Below are positions 16,601 through 24,130 of a stretch of DNA of 64,000 nucleotides, in pieces. A model generated the notes under the pieces. The model was given only the letters and a program-made list of their open reading frames with translations, was not told the DNA's origin and made no database searches. A program made the position numbers and the translations under genes. The stretch's first letter is position 1. Each line of letters starts with the position of its first letter. Where the stretch lies: assembly GCA_013298625.1 (NCBI GenBank), contig JAAFIF010000013.1, positions 1-64,000 on the forward strand, given 5' to 3'. This stretch comes from Myxococcales bacterium (GTDB lineage: Bacteria; Myxococcota_A; Polyangia; Polyangiales; Ga0077539).

Positions 16601-17343
16601 CCGAGGTGCGCGTCGGCAGCAATCACGGGTGCGCGCGACAGAGCACGGGCGCGGTGTTCTGTTGGGGCGCGGGCTCGGCGGGTCAGCTCGGCAACGGAGC
16701 GTCCTCTTCGAGCAGCAGGCCCGTCGCCGTCCAGGGCATCACCAACGCGGTTCAGCTCGGCGTCGGCCGCGACCACTCGTGCGCCGTGCTCGCGACCGGT
16801 GAAGTGCGCTGCTGGGGCGACAGCACCCATGGCCAGCTCGGCAACGGCTCGCTCGTGAGCTCGGCCGTCCCTGTGCCCGTGACGGGCTTGTCCGAAATCG
16901 TCGCCGTGAGCGCTGGCGACCAGCACACCTGCGCGCTGCGCGGCAACGGAGCGATCCATTGCTGGGGGCGCAACGGCAGCGGCCAGCTCGGCGACGGCTC
17001 CACGATGAGCCGCGCGACGCCCGTGTTGCTCACCGCGCTCGGGCTGGCGCGCTCCGTCGCCGCAGCGGACGAACACACGTGCGCGCGCTTGTTGACCGGC
17101 GCGATCCACTGCTTCGGCCGCAACAGCGAAGGTCAGCTGGGCGACACGACCACGACTCGTCGCACCGCTCCGGTCGCGGTTTCGGGCGTCAACAACGCCG
17201 CGGATCTCGACGCGGCCGGCTCGCACAGCTGCGTCATCCGAGGCACCGGCGTCGTCTCGTGCTGGGGGCTGAACAACTCGATGCAGCTCGGCGACACGAG
17301 CACCACGACTCGATCCTCGCCCGTCGACGTCGATGGGCTGTGA
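13642..17343 (+). CDS. Surface lipoprotein with MopE-type motifs and 14 RCC1 repeats
   Basis: A 1233-residue exported lipoprotein. A signal peptide with lipobox LAAGC is followed by an Asp/Ala-rich spacer. Residues ~50-530 hold five MopE-type metal-binding-like motifs of the form CNGVDDxCDG plus other DxDxDG runs, and a Cys-rich segment. From about residue 555 onward there are 14 RCC1/BNR-like repeats with the signature C-W-G-x-N-x-x-G-Q-L-G-D-G, one of them (VVCWGSGYLGDG) shortened. Fourteen repeats would fit two seven-bladed propellers. The ATG at 13642 follows AAGGAG with 6-nt spacing, a clear ribosome binding site. Probably an outer-surface binding protein; ligand unknown. It is flanked by a 32-bp repeat derived from the neighbouring gene. 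Confidence 0.9.
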   Translation: MASRWLVVLLVGASLAAGCASPQPLPDASEPDATGTMDAAVDARGRPDTGLCVDEDNDGHPSAACGGDDCDDRNPRVNPGIREFCDNLGVDEDCDPCTVAEVTPTGFGGDGDRDEDRFVSSGCFNRLPAGAPAPVCAATQLDGGSDASASVGFVSVSAAEVRGTDCADDPAAGGGSRFPGALEVCNGVDDNCVNGTMDEVRVAYYRDTDGDGFGDRRASGADLVMACAPPFGFSRLGTDCNDDNAMINPAAREVCDAMGNVDENCNGTADEGCGCPRVGETRACCSSRGVEACTATGMGSVWGSCTADVRVETCNGVDDDCDGSADEGLTILCYPDGDDDGWAAAGARLQPVCPDPARMTYGRCPARFTNNAPTDPTNTDCNDALPARHPTRAELCNGVDDDCDDSTVDGAGDRIVGTSCTAMAGVGRCGTGSNACVSGAIQCRTNTAIQELCNGVDDDCDSLTDEGLCVDTATNPTGTGMCIAGGECAMARCFEGRGNCDANNRNGCEVDLETDPNNCGACGMRCLSGSCERGLCMGNALSSVSVGGSNACVALSSGRVACWGSNANGQLGTGSTAPSARFELVASLTDALSVSVGTSFACAVRRTGQVVCWGSNSAGQLGDGTMLQRATPVAVAGLSNAVEVSAGGSFACARLSSGAVSCWGSNSSAQLGDGTTAATLGRVTVAGLMDAVELSSGQSHACARRANGQVVCWGSGYLGDGRMAGPSALVTVTGVTDAVEIDAGDQHSCARRATGAVQCWGVNANGQLGDGTRTTALVPTTVATLSDAIEVATGRRHSCARRMGGWISCWGDNSAGQLGDGTNNERLMPVGIPTSPTRRIAAGNSSTCAIDTTGVVLCWGNNNAGQLGDGTTGERRRPTAVLGQTNPTAMALGASHSCARLANGMVSCWGSNDFGQFGAGMQIDLPVTRASSIPETASLSAGTSHTCLLSVAGVVSCSGANDNGQLGDGTTLRRGVYAPVVGLVDVAEVRVGSNHGCARQSTGAVFCWGAGSAGQLGNGASSSSSRPVAVQGITNAVQLGVGRDHSCAVLATGEVRCWGDSTHGQLGNGSLVSSAVPVPVTGLSEIVAVSAGDQHTCALRGNGAIHCWGRNGSGQLGDGSTMSRATPVLLTALGLARSVAAADEHTCARLLTGAIHCFGRNSEGQLGDTTTTRRTAPVAVSGVNNAADLDAAGSHSCVIRGTGVVSCWGLNNSMQLGDTSTTTRSSPVDVDGL

Positions 17344-17358
17344 TGCTCTCTGCAGCGC

Positions 17359-17390
17359 TCACGCGAGGCGCTTGATGTCCCCGAGCACGC
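17359..17390. repeat. 32-bp direct repeat, right copy
   Basis: Forms the last ten codons and stop of the minus-strand propeller gene. It matches 13445-13476 at 31 of 32 bases. Confidence 0.9.
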
Positions 17391-18663
17391 GGTAGAACCC
17401 GCCCTGCGTCGCCTCGCGCACTTCATCGACGACGTACCGCGCGCCCGCCTCGCGAATATCCCGGGGAAACTGGCAGAACCAATCGCTCTTGTACCCCGGC
17501 GACACGACGCGCACGCGCAGCTTCGATCCCTCTTTGACGCACTCGACGATCACGCCGGCGCCCACGCTGGTCGTGGTCTCGACGGCGTCGCTCTTGGCCT
17601 TCAAGCGCGGCTGCTTGCGGGGCTTCGGAGCAGGCCATTGGCCGGCGTCCACCTTGGTCCACGCCTCTTCGCTGATGTCTGCGCAGCCGATGGTCCCCCG
17701 CGCAGAGCCGTAGTACACGCGCTCGCCGTCGACGGCCATGTTGCAGAGCGCGTCGCAGCCGGTCGGCGCGTACCACTGCAGCGCGCCCTTGTCGTCGTAG
17801 CAGAAGACGTACGCGCCGATGGCGGCCAGGACCCTGCGATTTCCCTCGCGATCACGGTAGGCCGCGGCCGCTTCGGCCCCGTTCGAGTGCGCGAACCCCG
17901 GCTCTTTGTTCGCGATCACCTTGCTCCATCGCGCCTTGCCCGAACCCCGATCGACGCGGACGATCTTGGTCTTGCGGCGGTTCGTCGCGAATCCCGCGGT
18001 CACGAACACGTCGTCTTCGCTCACGACGCCGAAGCGAACGTCCCCAGGGTTGACGCTCCACACGAGCGCGCCGCCCCAGTCGTACTTGCGAAGCCCGACG
18101 ACGCTCCCGTGATAGAGCCCGTCGGCGGCGGTGCGCAGGACCCACGCGTCGCGCGCCTTCTTGTCCTTCTTTTGCCAGCGAATCGACCCATCGACGTCGA
18201 TCACGCTGACCGTCCCCTCGTGGTCCGAGACGCAGAGCACGCCCTGGTTCACCTCGAGCCAATCGTGGTTCGCGCCGCCGAGCTGATAGGCCACGCGAGG
18301 GACGGACCCCGTGAGGTCGTACACGCACCCGTTGGCGCAGCCCGCGTACTTCCACGCGTCGTCGCTGACGACCGCGACGCACTCTTTCGGGAGCAGCCAG
18401 CTCCCGCGAAGCTTTCCGTCGGCCTTGTCGAGCTTGTAGCACTCGCCGTGGTCGTTGCCGGTCCACACGTGCTCGTCGACCCAGAGCCCCACGGTCTGCA
18501 GCCCGCTCTCGACCCGCCACAGCTCCGCGAGCGCGCGGTGCTTCTTCGGCGCCTGCGCAGCCTTCTTCGCAGCGGGCTTCTTCACAGCGGGCTTCTTCAC
18601 AGCCGTCTTCTTCGCCACGCCCTGCGTGGCTCTCTTCTTCGCGGCTGTCTTCTTCGTGACCAT
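17359..18663 (-). CDS. Lys/Ala-rich-tailed beta-propeller protein
   Basis: A 434-residue protein of unrecognised function. Residues 1-43 are an H1-like basic tail of repeated KKP, KKT and AKK units, of a type that can bind nucleic acid or polyanions. Residues ~48-350 resemble a PQQ/quinoprotein-type propeller (repeated SDxxVFVTAG, YYGSARG and IDVDGSIRWQ strands). The final ~85 residues form a separate compact domain (FPRDIREAGARYVVDEV, then YRVLGDIKRLA). There is no signal peptide, so it is probably cytoplasmic. GGAGG lies 10 nt before the ATG, and a TACCAT -10-like hexamer lies about 37 nt upstream, so this gene is normally leadered. A 3' fragment of a related gene is present 3.9 kb away. 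Confidence 0.7.
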   Translation of the reverse strand: MVTKKTAAKKRATQGVAKKTAVKKPAVKKPAAKKAAQAPKKHRALAELWRVESGLQTVGLWVDEHVWTGNDHGECYKLDKADGKLRGSWLLPKECVAVVSDDAWKYAGCANGCVYDLTGSVPRVAYQLGGANHDWLEVNQGVLCVSDHEGTVSVIDVDGSIRWQKKDKKARDAWVLRTAADGLYHGSVVGLRKYDWGGALVWSVNPGDVRFGVVSEDDVFVTAGFATNRRKTKIVRVDRGSGKARWSKVIANKEPGFAHSNGAEAAAAYRDREGNRRVLAAIGAYVFCYDDKGALQWYAPTGCDALCNMAVDGERVYYGSARGTIGCADISEEAWTKVDAGQWPAPKPRKQPRLKAKSDAVETTTSVGAGVIVECVKEGSKLRVRVVSPGYKSDWFCQFPRDIREAGARYVVDEVREATQGGFYRVLGDIKRLA

Positions 18664-18700
18664 GGGCGCTCGACCTCCGAACGGTGAATGGACCTGCGCG

Positions 18701-18706
18701 ATGGTA
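18701..18706 (-). promoter_or_regulatory. -10-like element TACCAT for the Lys-tailed propeller gene
   Basis: TACCAT, directly preceded by TG, lies 37 nt before the ATG, with GGAGG between them. A contrast to the leaderless pattern of other genes in the window. Confidence 0.4.
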
Positions 18707-18870
18707 CAGAGGACGTCAGCGCGTGGTGAAGGTCTGCCCTCGCGCGAGTGGAGCAGAAAAACATCAGTAGATTCAACGGCATCGGCGTTCAGACGTCTGA
18801 ACGTGGCCGGGCGTCGCGCGCGCGTTGCCTCCGCCTGGCGGCCGCGACCGAACACGCGGGACGCGCGTGC

Positions 18871-18876
18871 TACCCT
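18871..18876 (+). promoter_or_regulatory. Extended -10 (TGCTACCCT), start-proximal
   Basis: TACCCT preceded by TGC, 12 nt before the GTG at 18889. Expected transcription start within a few bases of the start codon. Confidence 0.5.
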
Positions 18877-18888
18877 CCCGGACCGCTC

Positions 18889-20697
18889 GTGGCTGCACGC
18901 AAGAAACAAGGCTCCAACGCTGGTCTCATCCTCGTCGCGATGGGCCTCGGCGCCGCGCTCTGGGGCGCCGAACGCTGGCGCGGCCACGCCGCTCGCCGCG
19001 CAGGAACCTCCGAGAAAGCGCGGGCCACGGCCCTCGCGCGCTGCGTCTTCGGCGCGGACGCGATCACGGTCTTGCGCTCTCCCGCCGCGGCCCGCACGCG
19101 CTTGCGGCTGCTCGCGTTCGCGACGCCCGCAGAGCCCGCGGTGACGTGGCTCGATCGCTGCGTCCCCATCGCGCGCTCGTTCGCGCTGCACGCGGGCGAG
19201 GTCGATGACACCCGCGCTGTCACCGCGACGCCCTCGCACCTGCGCGAGCGCTCTCGCGTGCTCGTGCGAGAGATGGACTCGCTGGGGCTCGTCTGGCGCG
19301 CGCGCGCCGGCGACCCCGAGGTGGACATGAGCCGCCTCGTCGACGCCTTCATCCGCGTGCTCGCCGAGCTCGACGTGAGCGCCGACGGAGCCGCTGGAGA
19401 CATCGACACGCTCGACGCTCCGACGCCCGTCGCGCTCCCGTCGTCGACGTTGGTGCCCTCGCAAGGCCTCGAGCCGACTCCCATCGGTTCTCCCTCGCAC
19501 TTCTTCGCGGGCGCGCCGTTGCCGGGCCTCGTGAGCGTCGCGCTCGAAGACAGCCGTTGGGCTGTGCACACGCTCGCCACGATCTCGTCGCACGTGAGCG
19601 TGCTGCGGCCCGGAGGCCTCTTGCGCATCGACGCGCGCACGGGGGCCACTGAAGACGGGCTCACGGATTTGCGCTGGATTCGCCCGCAGACCGCGACCGA
19701 AGGCGTGCGCGTCGCGCCCGTCGACGAGTCCATCGACGGCGTGCACATGGACGTCGACGGTTTCGCCTCGGGCAGCGACGTCTTCTGGCTCGCCCAGTGG
19801 AGCCCCGCCCTCGGAACGGTCTTCGCCCGCCACTCGCCCCGCCGCGGCTGGGCCTCGTTTACCCTCGCCAACAGCACGCCCGACGCGCTCGAGCGCTCGC
19901 GGCACCCCGTGCGCGGCCGCACGCGCTCGTTCGACGAGCACGTCGCGATCGCCCCCCTCGCGACCGGCGCCGTCGCCGCGTACACCACTCGCGGCGAGAG
20001 CGGCGAGCGCAGCACCATCTCGTTCGCCGCCGCCGTGCGCGACAGCGACCAGCCGCAGATCGTTCGCCTCGGGGACACCCGCGTCGCGGGACGCACGCCC
20101 GAGCTGCATTTTTGCCCGCGAAGCAACGGCTCGCCCTGGCTCTTCGTCGCCGCCAGCAGCGAGTGGCTCGTGCTCGAGACCGACGGAACGCGCGTCACAG
20201 AGAAGCTCCGCCACAGCTCTCCCTTTCGCGGCGCGTTCGCCGAGCACGCCGCGGTCCGCTGCGAAGGCGAGCGCGTGGTGATGTATCCCCTCGAGCGCGG
20301 CCGCTCGACGCCCTCGATCGTGTGCGAGGGCGAGCGCTGCCGCGCGGTCAACCCTCCGACCATTCAACAGCCGCTCACCATGCCCGCGTACACCACGCGC
20401 ACGCCCGACGGCCGCGCGCTCGTGCACAGCGATTGGCCCGTCGTCACCGCGCTCTCGGGCAGCACCCTCGTCTTCGCCCGCGCCGCGGGGAGCGTCGTCG
20501 CCGTCAGCCTCCGCGGACCGAGCGACAGCCGCTGGGACCGCGAGCGCGTCGTCTTCGACGCCTCGGCCGCGCAGCACGGCGTCACCGTCGAAGGCCTCGG
20601 CCTCTACGCAGACGGCGCTGTCCTCACGCTCGCCGTGAGCGTGCCCGAAGGCCTGCGCATCCTCCGCAGCGACGACCGCGGCGCGAGCTGGCGCTGA
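18889..20697 (+). CDS. Membrane-anchored propeller-like protein ending in an Asp-box (paralogue 1)
   Basis: A 602-residue protein with no recognised family. I chose the GTG start at 18889 because it puts a basic AARKKQ segment directly before the hydrophobic span (SNAGLILVAMGLGAALWG), giving an N-terminal anchor; upstream in-frame sequence does not look coding. The remainder is predicted periplasmic, with many short beta strands (WLVLETDG, VVAVSLRGPS). It ends with SDDRGASW, a BNR/sialidase-type Asp-box (SxDxGxxW), right at the C-terminus. The next gene has the same layout: N-terminal anchor, Cys-containing helical segment, strand-rich body, terminal Asp-box. The two are therefore probably paralogues. 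Role unknown; perhaps glycan or surface binding. Confidence 0.7.
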   Translation: MAARKKQGSNAGLILVAMGLGAALWGAERWRGHAARRAGTSEKARATALARCVFGADAITVLRSPAAARTRLRLLAFATPAEPAVTWLDRCVPIARSFALHAGEVDDTRAVTATPSHLRERSRVLVREMDSLGLVWRARAGDPEVDMSRLVDAFIRVLAELDVSADGAAGDIDTLDAPTPVALPSSTLVPSQGLEPTPIGSPSHFFAGAPLPGLVSVALEDSRWAVHTLATISSHVSVLRPGGLLRIDARTGATEDGLTDLRWIRPQTATEGVRVAPVDESIDGVHMDVDGFASGSDVFWLAQWSPALGTVFARHSPRRGWASFTLANSTPDALERSRHPVRGRTRSFDEHVAIAPLATGAVAAYTTRGESGERSTISFAAAVRDSDQPQIVRLGDTRVAGRTPELHFCPRSNGSPWLFVAASSEWLVLETDGTRVTEKLRHSSPFRGAFAEHAAVRCEGERVVMYPLERGRSTPSIVCEGERCRAVNPPTIQQPLTMPAYTTRTPDGRALVHSDWPVVTALSGSTLVFARAAGSVVAVSLRGPSDSRWDRERVVFDASAAQHGVTVEGLGLYADGAVLTLAVSVPEGLRILRSDDRGASWR

Positions 20698-20753
20698 TTC
20701 ATCGCTGATCCGTCGCCCATCCGCGCGCACGGTGGGTTTGTAAGTGTCTGTGC

Positions 20754-20759
20754 TATGGT
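20754..20759 (+). promoter_or_regulatory. Extended -10 (TGCTATGGT), start-proximal
   Basis: TATGGT preceded by TGC, ending 6 nt before the GTG at 20766. Typical -10 to start-site spacing would put the first transcribed base at the start codon. Confidence 0.55.
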
Positions 20760-20765
20760 CCCCGC

Positions 20766-22676
20766 GTGGCGCTGTTCACCGTCAAGCCTTCGCGAGGGAC
20801 CGTCGCGTTCTTCGCGCTCCTCGGAGCAGGGCTGGTCGCTCGCTATGCGATGAATCGTCGAGACGAGAGCGTCGTCGCGAGGGACGCGCCCGTGACCCAC
20901 GCCACGCGCCGGCTCTTGCGCTGCGTCCTCGGCCGCGACGCCGAACGCATGCTCTGGCCGCGCCCGCCCGGCGACGACCCTCGCCCGTGGGCCAACGCGA
21001 TCAACGCCCGCCTGCGGCTCATGGTCGCCAGCAGCCAGGGCGACGGTTGGCCCGGACGCTGCTCGCCCATCGCGCAACGGCTCACCGTGCGGCTCACGGG
21101 AGGATCGTTCGCGACCGCGTACAGCGCCGCGCTCGAGGCGCAGCGCGCGATCGTCGAGATGAGCGCGTCGTCGATGGGCGCGATCACCGCCGCAGAAAAC
21201 GGCCGCCTCGGCGTCGCGCTCGCCACCATTTCGCTCGAGGTCATCAAGGCCAACGTCGGCACCGAATCCGGCTGGACCAGCGCGCTCGCGTACGAGCCTG
21301 CGGACCTCGTCGCGCCCAACATCGGCGACGTTCCGCTGGGAATTTCGCTGCCCCCGAGCGCTGACGGCGTCACGCTCGCCGCGCCCGAGTGGGTGCTCTT
21401 TCAGGACGCCAACGACCGCCGCGCGCACTCGCTGTTGTTTCGCGATCGCGCCGCGCCCGCCGACGCCGTCATCGGCCCCGGCGCGCCCTTGCGCGTCGGC
21501 AACAACAGCACCGCCACCCTCCTCGCCACCGACGACGCCGACGCGCTCTTGCCCCTCGAATCCGCGCGGCCCATCCCCGTCGAGCTGCCCCTCGCCGCGC
21601 GCCGCGGAGAGCACCCCATCGAGTCGTGGCAGTCCGTCAAGAGCGCCAACCACCGCTGGTTTGCCTATGTCTCTCGCGGTCGCCTTCACGTGTGGTCCAC
21701 GCCCGTCGTGGGCGCCACCGCCTGGGTCGAGCGCGTCCCCCCGTCGCTGCAAGACGTCCCCGTCGCAGGCGTCGCGCTCGTCGCCGAGCCCGAGCCCGCT
21801 GAAGCCAGCGCGACGCAGCCGACGCCCGCGCTTCCCACGCCGATCGACCCCGCCGCGCCCGCGGCGGCGCGCGACGAGTGGCCGCTCGGGCTCACGGCGT
21901 ACGTGCTTCGTCACGGCGCGCGGGGCGTGTCCGTCGAGCGCTGGAGCTTCGCGAAGCCCACAGACGAGAGCGCCGTCGCGCCTGCAAATAACCCCGCCAA
22001 CCCCGCTGTTCGCGCGACGCCCGTCGCTGCGCGCGAGCCCGTGCGCCGCGCCGTGCTCGAGAGCGAGAGCCGCTCGTCGCTGCGCCCGCGAGTGCTCTCG
22101 TGCGTCTCGGGGACGTCCGCGCACTTCGCCGTCGCCAGCGACGATTCGTACGCGTTTTATCGCATCGTCAACGGCGCTTCGCACAGCGGTGACGTCCCCG
22201 TCGCGCGCGTCGGAGCGCTGAGCGGCGGGCGCTTCGAGCTCTCGTGCGACGAGCAGCGCTCGCTGTTGCTCGTCGATGCGTTGGGCCGCGCAGGCTCGAT
22301 GCTGGTGTACCAGGGCGAGCGCGAGCCGCAGATCCTTCCGGTTCCGCTCGCGGCGCTCAACGTGCAGCGCAGCGTCGACGCCGCGGCGCTCGTGCCCGGC
22401 GCGGTCCTCGCGTTCGTGCGGACCCCCGGAAGCGTCCGTGTGCTTCGCAGCACCGACGCGAGCTCGTGGCAGGGAGGCGCGCTGCTCGCGCAGCTGTTGC
22501 CGCCGGTCGCGCCGACGCCCGAGCGCCCCGAAGACCCTGGTTCGCCTGGGTATTCGATGGTGATCGGCGCGGTCTCGACCTACCGCGATCGCGTCGCGGC
22601 CCTCGGCGTCGGCCGGGGATCTCGCGTGCGCGCGGTGCGCTACTTCTCCTCCGACGGCGGCCTGACCTGGCATTGA
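20766..22676 (+). CDS. Membrane-anchored propeller-like protein ending in an Asp-box (paralogue 2)
   Basis: A 636-residue protein of the same type as the gene before it. The GTG start gives a short basic N-terminus (ALFTVKPSRG) before a membrane span (TVAFFALLGAGLVARYA). Residues ~45-190 hold a helical region with the Cys-containing ATRRLLRCVLGRD motif, like LARCVFGAD in the upstream paralogue. A Pro/Ala-rich linker splits the strand-rich body near residue 350. The last residues are SSDGGLTWH, an intact Asp-box. Its stop overlaps the TTG start of the following enzyme gene. Function unknown; the arrangement suggests a cell-envelope protein. Confidence 0.7.
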   Translation: MALFTVKPSRGTVAFFALLGAGLVARYAMNRRDESVVARDAPVTHATRRLLRCVLGRDAERMLWPRPPGDDPRPWANAINARLRLMVASSQGDGWPGRCSPIAQRLTVRLTGGSFATAYSAALEAQRAIVEMSASSMGAITAAENGRLGVALATISLEVIKANVGTESGWTSALAYEPADLVAPNIGDVPLGISLPPSADGVTLAAPEWVLFQDANDRRAHSLLFRDRAAPADAVIGPGAPLRVGNNSTATLLATDDADALLPLESARPIPVELPLAARRGEHPIESWQSVKSANHRWFAYVSRGRLHVWSTPVVGATAWVERVPPSLQDVPVAGVALVAEPEPAEASATQPTPALPTPIDPAAPAAARDEWPLGLTAYVLRHGARGVSVERWSFAKPTDESAVAPANNPANPAVRATPVAAREPVRRAVLESESRSSLRPRVLSCVSGTSAHFAVASDDSYAFYRIVNGASHSGDVPVARVGALSGGRFELSCDEQRSLLLVDALGRAGSMLVYQGEREPQILPVPLAALNVQRSVDAAALVPGAVLAFVRTPGSVRVLRSTDASSWQGGALLAQLLPPVAPTPERPEDPGSPGYSMVIGAVSTYRDRVAALGVGRGSRVRAVRYFSSDGGLTWH

Positions 22677-23563
22677 CCACCCTCCTCGTCTTCGTCGACG
22701 GCATCGGCCTCGGAACGCCCGGCGCCCACAACCCCTTCGACCACCGCGGCGCGCGCTCGATCCTCCGCCCCCTCGCAGGCCGCGGCGACGCCGCCCCCGA
22801 CGGTTGGCACTTGCAGCCGCTCGACGCCACGCTCGGCGTACCGGGACTGCCCCAGAGCGCCTCGGGCACCGCGACCATCCTCACGGGCTTCAACGTCGCG
22901 CAGGAGATCGGCGAGCACTTGTTCGCGTTTCCCGACGCGCGGGTGCGCAAGATCATCGACGAGCGCTCGATCCTCATGCGCGCGCGCATGGCTGGCGGCT
23001 CCAGCGCGTACCTCAATGCGTTTACGCACGAGCGCGCCAAGGCCAGCGAAGACCGCTCTCAGTCCGTGCACCGCGGCGCGTGCACCTGCGCCGCCATCGC
23101 CGGGGGAGGGCGCTTGTACACCGTCGATCACCTCGTCGAAGGCCGCGCGGCGCTCTTCGACCTCACGCACGAAGTCGTCCGCGCCATGGGGATCCCCGCG
23201 CCCACGCGCACCATGGCCGAGGCCGCTTGCTGCGTGCTCAACGGCGCGCGCGAGGTCGACCTCTCGCTGTTCGAGCTCTTTCTCACGGACAAAGCCGGCC
23301 ACGCGCAGGACACCTTCTTCGCGCGGCGCGAAGTGCAGCGCACCGAGCGCTTTCTCGAAGCCCTCGCCTCCATCGCCGACCCCGCGCGCGACACCATCGT
23401 CGTCGTCAGCGACCACGGAAACCTCGAGGACCTCTCGACCCGCGGTCACACGATGGCCAACGTCCCCGCCCTCGCGTGGGGCCGCGGCGCGCGCGCTCTC
23501 ATCGCCCCCTGGCGCTCGCTCGTCGACGTCGGAGACGCGGTCCTCGCCCACGCCCTCGGCTGA
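22673..23563 (+). CDS. Alkaline-phosphatase-superfamily metalloenzyme (phosphoglycerate mutase-like)
   Basis: A 296-residue enzyme of the metalloenzyme superfamily that includes cofactor-independent phosphoglycerate mutase and phosphopentomutase. Visible motifs are the first metal Asp in FVDGIGLG, the nucleophile region SASGTATILTG, the KAGHAQD block, and the C-terminal metal motif SDHGNLEDLSTRGHT. It is much shorter than true iPGM (about 510 residues) and lacks the inserted transferase domain, so the substrate is open. I chose the TTG at 22673 because it overlaps the previous stop (TTGA) and the protein begins directly with the conserved TTLLVFVDG strand. Translational coupling to the paralogue upstream is likely. 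Cytoplasmic. Confidence 0.8.
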   Translation: MTTLLVFVDGIGLGTPGAHNPFDHRGARSILRPLAGRGDAAPDGWHLQPLDATLGVPGLPQSASGTATILTGFNVAQEIGEHLFAFPDARVRKIIDERSILMRARMAGGSSAYLNAFTHERAKASEDRSQSVHRGACTCAAIAGGGRLYTVDHLVEGRAALFDLTHEVVRAMGIPAPTRTMAEAACCVLNGAREVDLSLFELFLTDKAGHAQDTFFARREVQRTERFLEALASIADPARDTIVVVSDHGNLEDLSTRGHTMANVPALAWGRGARALIAPWRSLVDVGDAVLAHALG

Positions 23564-23580
23564 GCCCGCGCCCGCGCTCG

Positions 23581-24024
23581 TCAGTCCCCCACCGAGTCGA
23601 ACACCGACCCGAGCAGGTCGCCCACCGAGTCGAGCAGCCCGCCCGCCGCGCCCGACGCGATCACCACGCCAGCCGCTTGAATTCCGGTGTTTGCGAGCTG
23701 CATGTACTGGTGCTGCTTCGCCGCCTCGGCGCGCTGCTGCTTGCGCTGCTCTGCGCCCGCAAACGCCTCGTGGCAGTGCCGACACCCCGCTGCGTCGAGC
23801 GGCGACGCCGCCCCGCAAAACAAGCACGTCCGCGCCATCGGGCTGCGGCATCGACCGCACGCCATCGCGCCCGCCACGCTCACCGCGCCGCACCCAGGGC
23901 ACTTCGGCCCAGGCTTCGCCCCTGTGTACGGTCGACGACAATAGTTGCAGCAAGCCAGGCCCGGGACGATCGGCGCGCCGCAATGACCGCAGCGCTGCTC
24001 AGTTGCTCCGTAAACGCGTGCCAT
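23581..24024 (-). CDS. Small triple zinc-ribbon protein with hydrophobic C-terminus
   Basis: A 147-residue protein with three successive double-CxxC zinc ribbons: CGHC...CNYC, CPGC...CGRC and CLFC...CRHC, covering residues ~11-85. A charged, Gln/Ala-rich helix follows, then a Gly/Ala hydrophobic stretch and a Ser-Val-Gly-Asp repeat tail (GLLDSVGDLLGSVFDSVGD). The tail could be a membrane hairpin or an oligomerisation segment. Such ribbons are often protein-protein or nucleic-acid adaptors; no specific function can be assigned. The start at 24024 sits 9 nt after a TACACT element. It is convergent with the metalloenzyme gene across 17 bp. Confidence 0.75.
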   Translation of the reverse strand: MARVYGATEQRCGHCGAPIVPGLACCNYCRRPYTGAKPGPKCPGCGAVSVAGAMACGRCRSPMARTCLFCGAASPLDAAGCRHCHEAFAGAEQRKQQRAEAAKQHQYMQLANTGIQAAGVVIASGAAGGLLDSVGDLLGSVFDSVGD

Positions 24025-24033
24025 CCGCGGCGC

Positions 24034-24039
24034 AGTGTA
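24034..24039 (-). promoter_or_regulatory. Start-proximal -10 TACACT
   Basis: TACACT on the minus strand, 9 nt before the ATG at 24024. Fits the leaderless pattern seen across the window. Confidence 0.5.
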
Positions 24040-24113
24040 GCGTGTCTTCTTCGTGTAGGCAGCGACTCCCATGGGCGAGATGCCTCCCTCTGCGAACGGC
24101 GCGCGCGTGCTGC

Positions 24114-24119
24114 TACTCT
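24114..24119 (+). promoter_or_regulatory. Extended -10 (TGCTACTCT), start-proximal
   Basis: TACTCT preceded by TGC, 11 nt before the ATG at 24131. Confidence 0.5.
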
Positions 24120-24130
24120 CGCGATCACGC

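Noticed and set aside
13594-17226. 1210-codon minus-strand frame opposite the RCC1 lipoprotein
   Set aside because: The plus strand encodes a signal peptide, lipobox and regular RCC1 repeats; the antisense product is Ala/Arg/Val-rich and its apparent repeats merely mirror RCC1.
13445-17390. Typical integrative element between att sites
   Set aside because: The 32-bp repeats bracket only the RCC1 gene; there is no integrase, excisionase or tRNA. Kept only as a possible recombination footprint.
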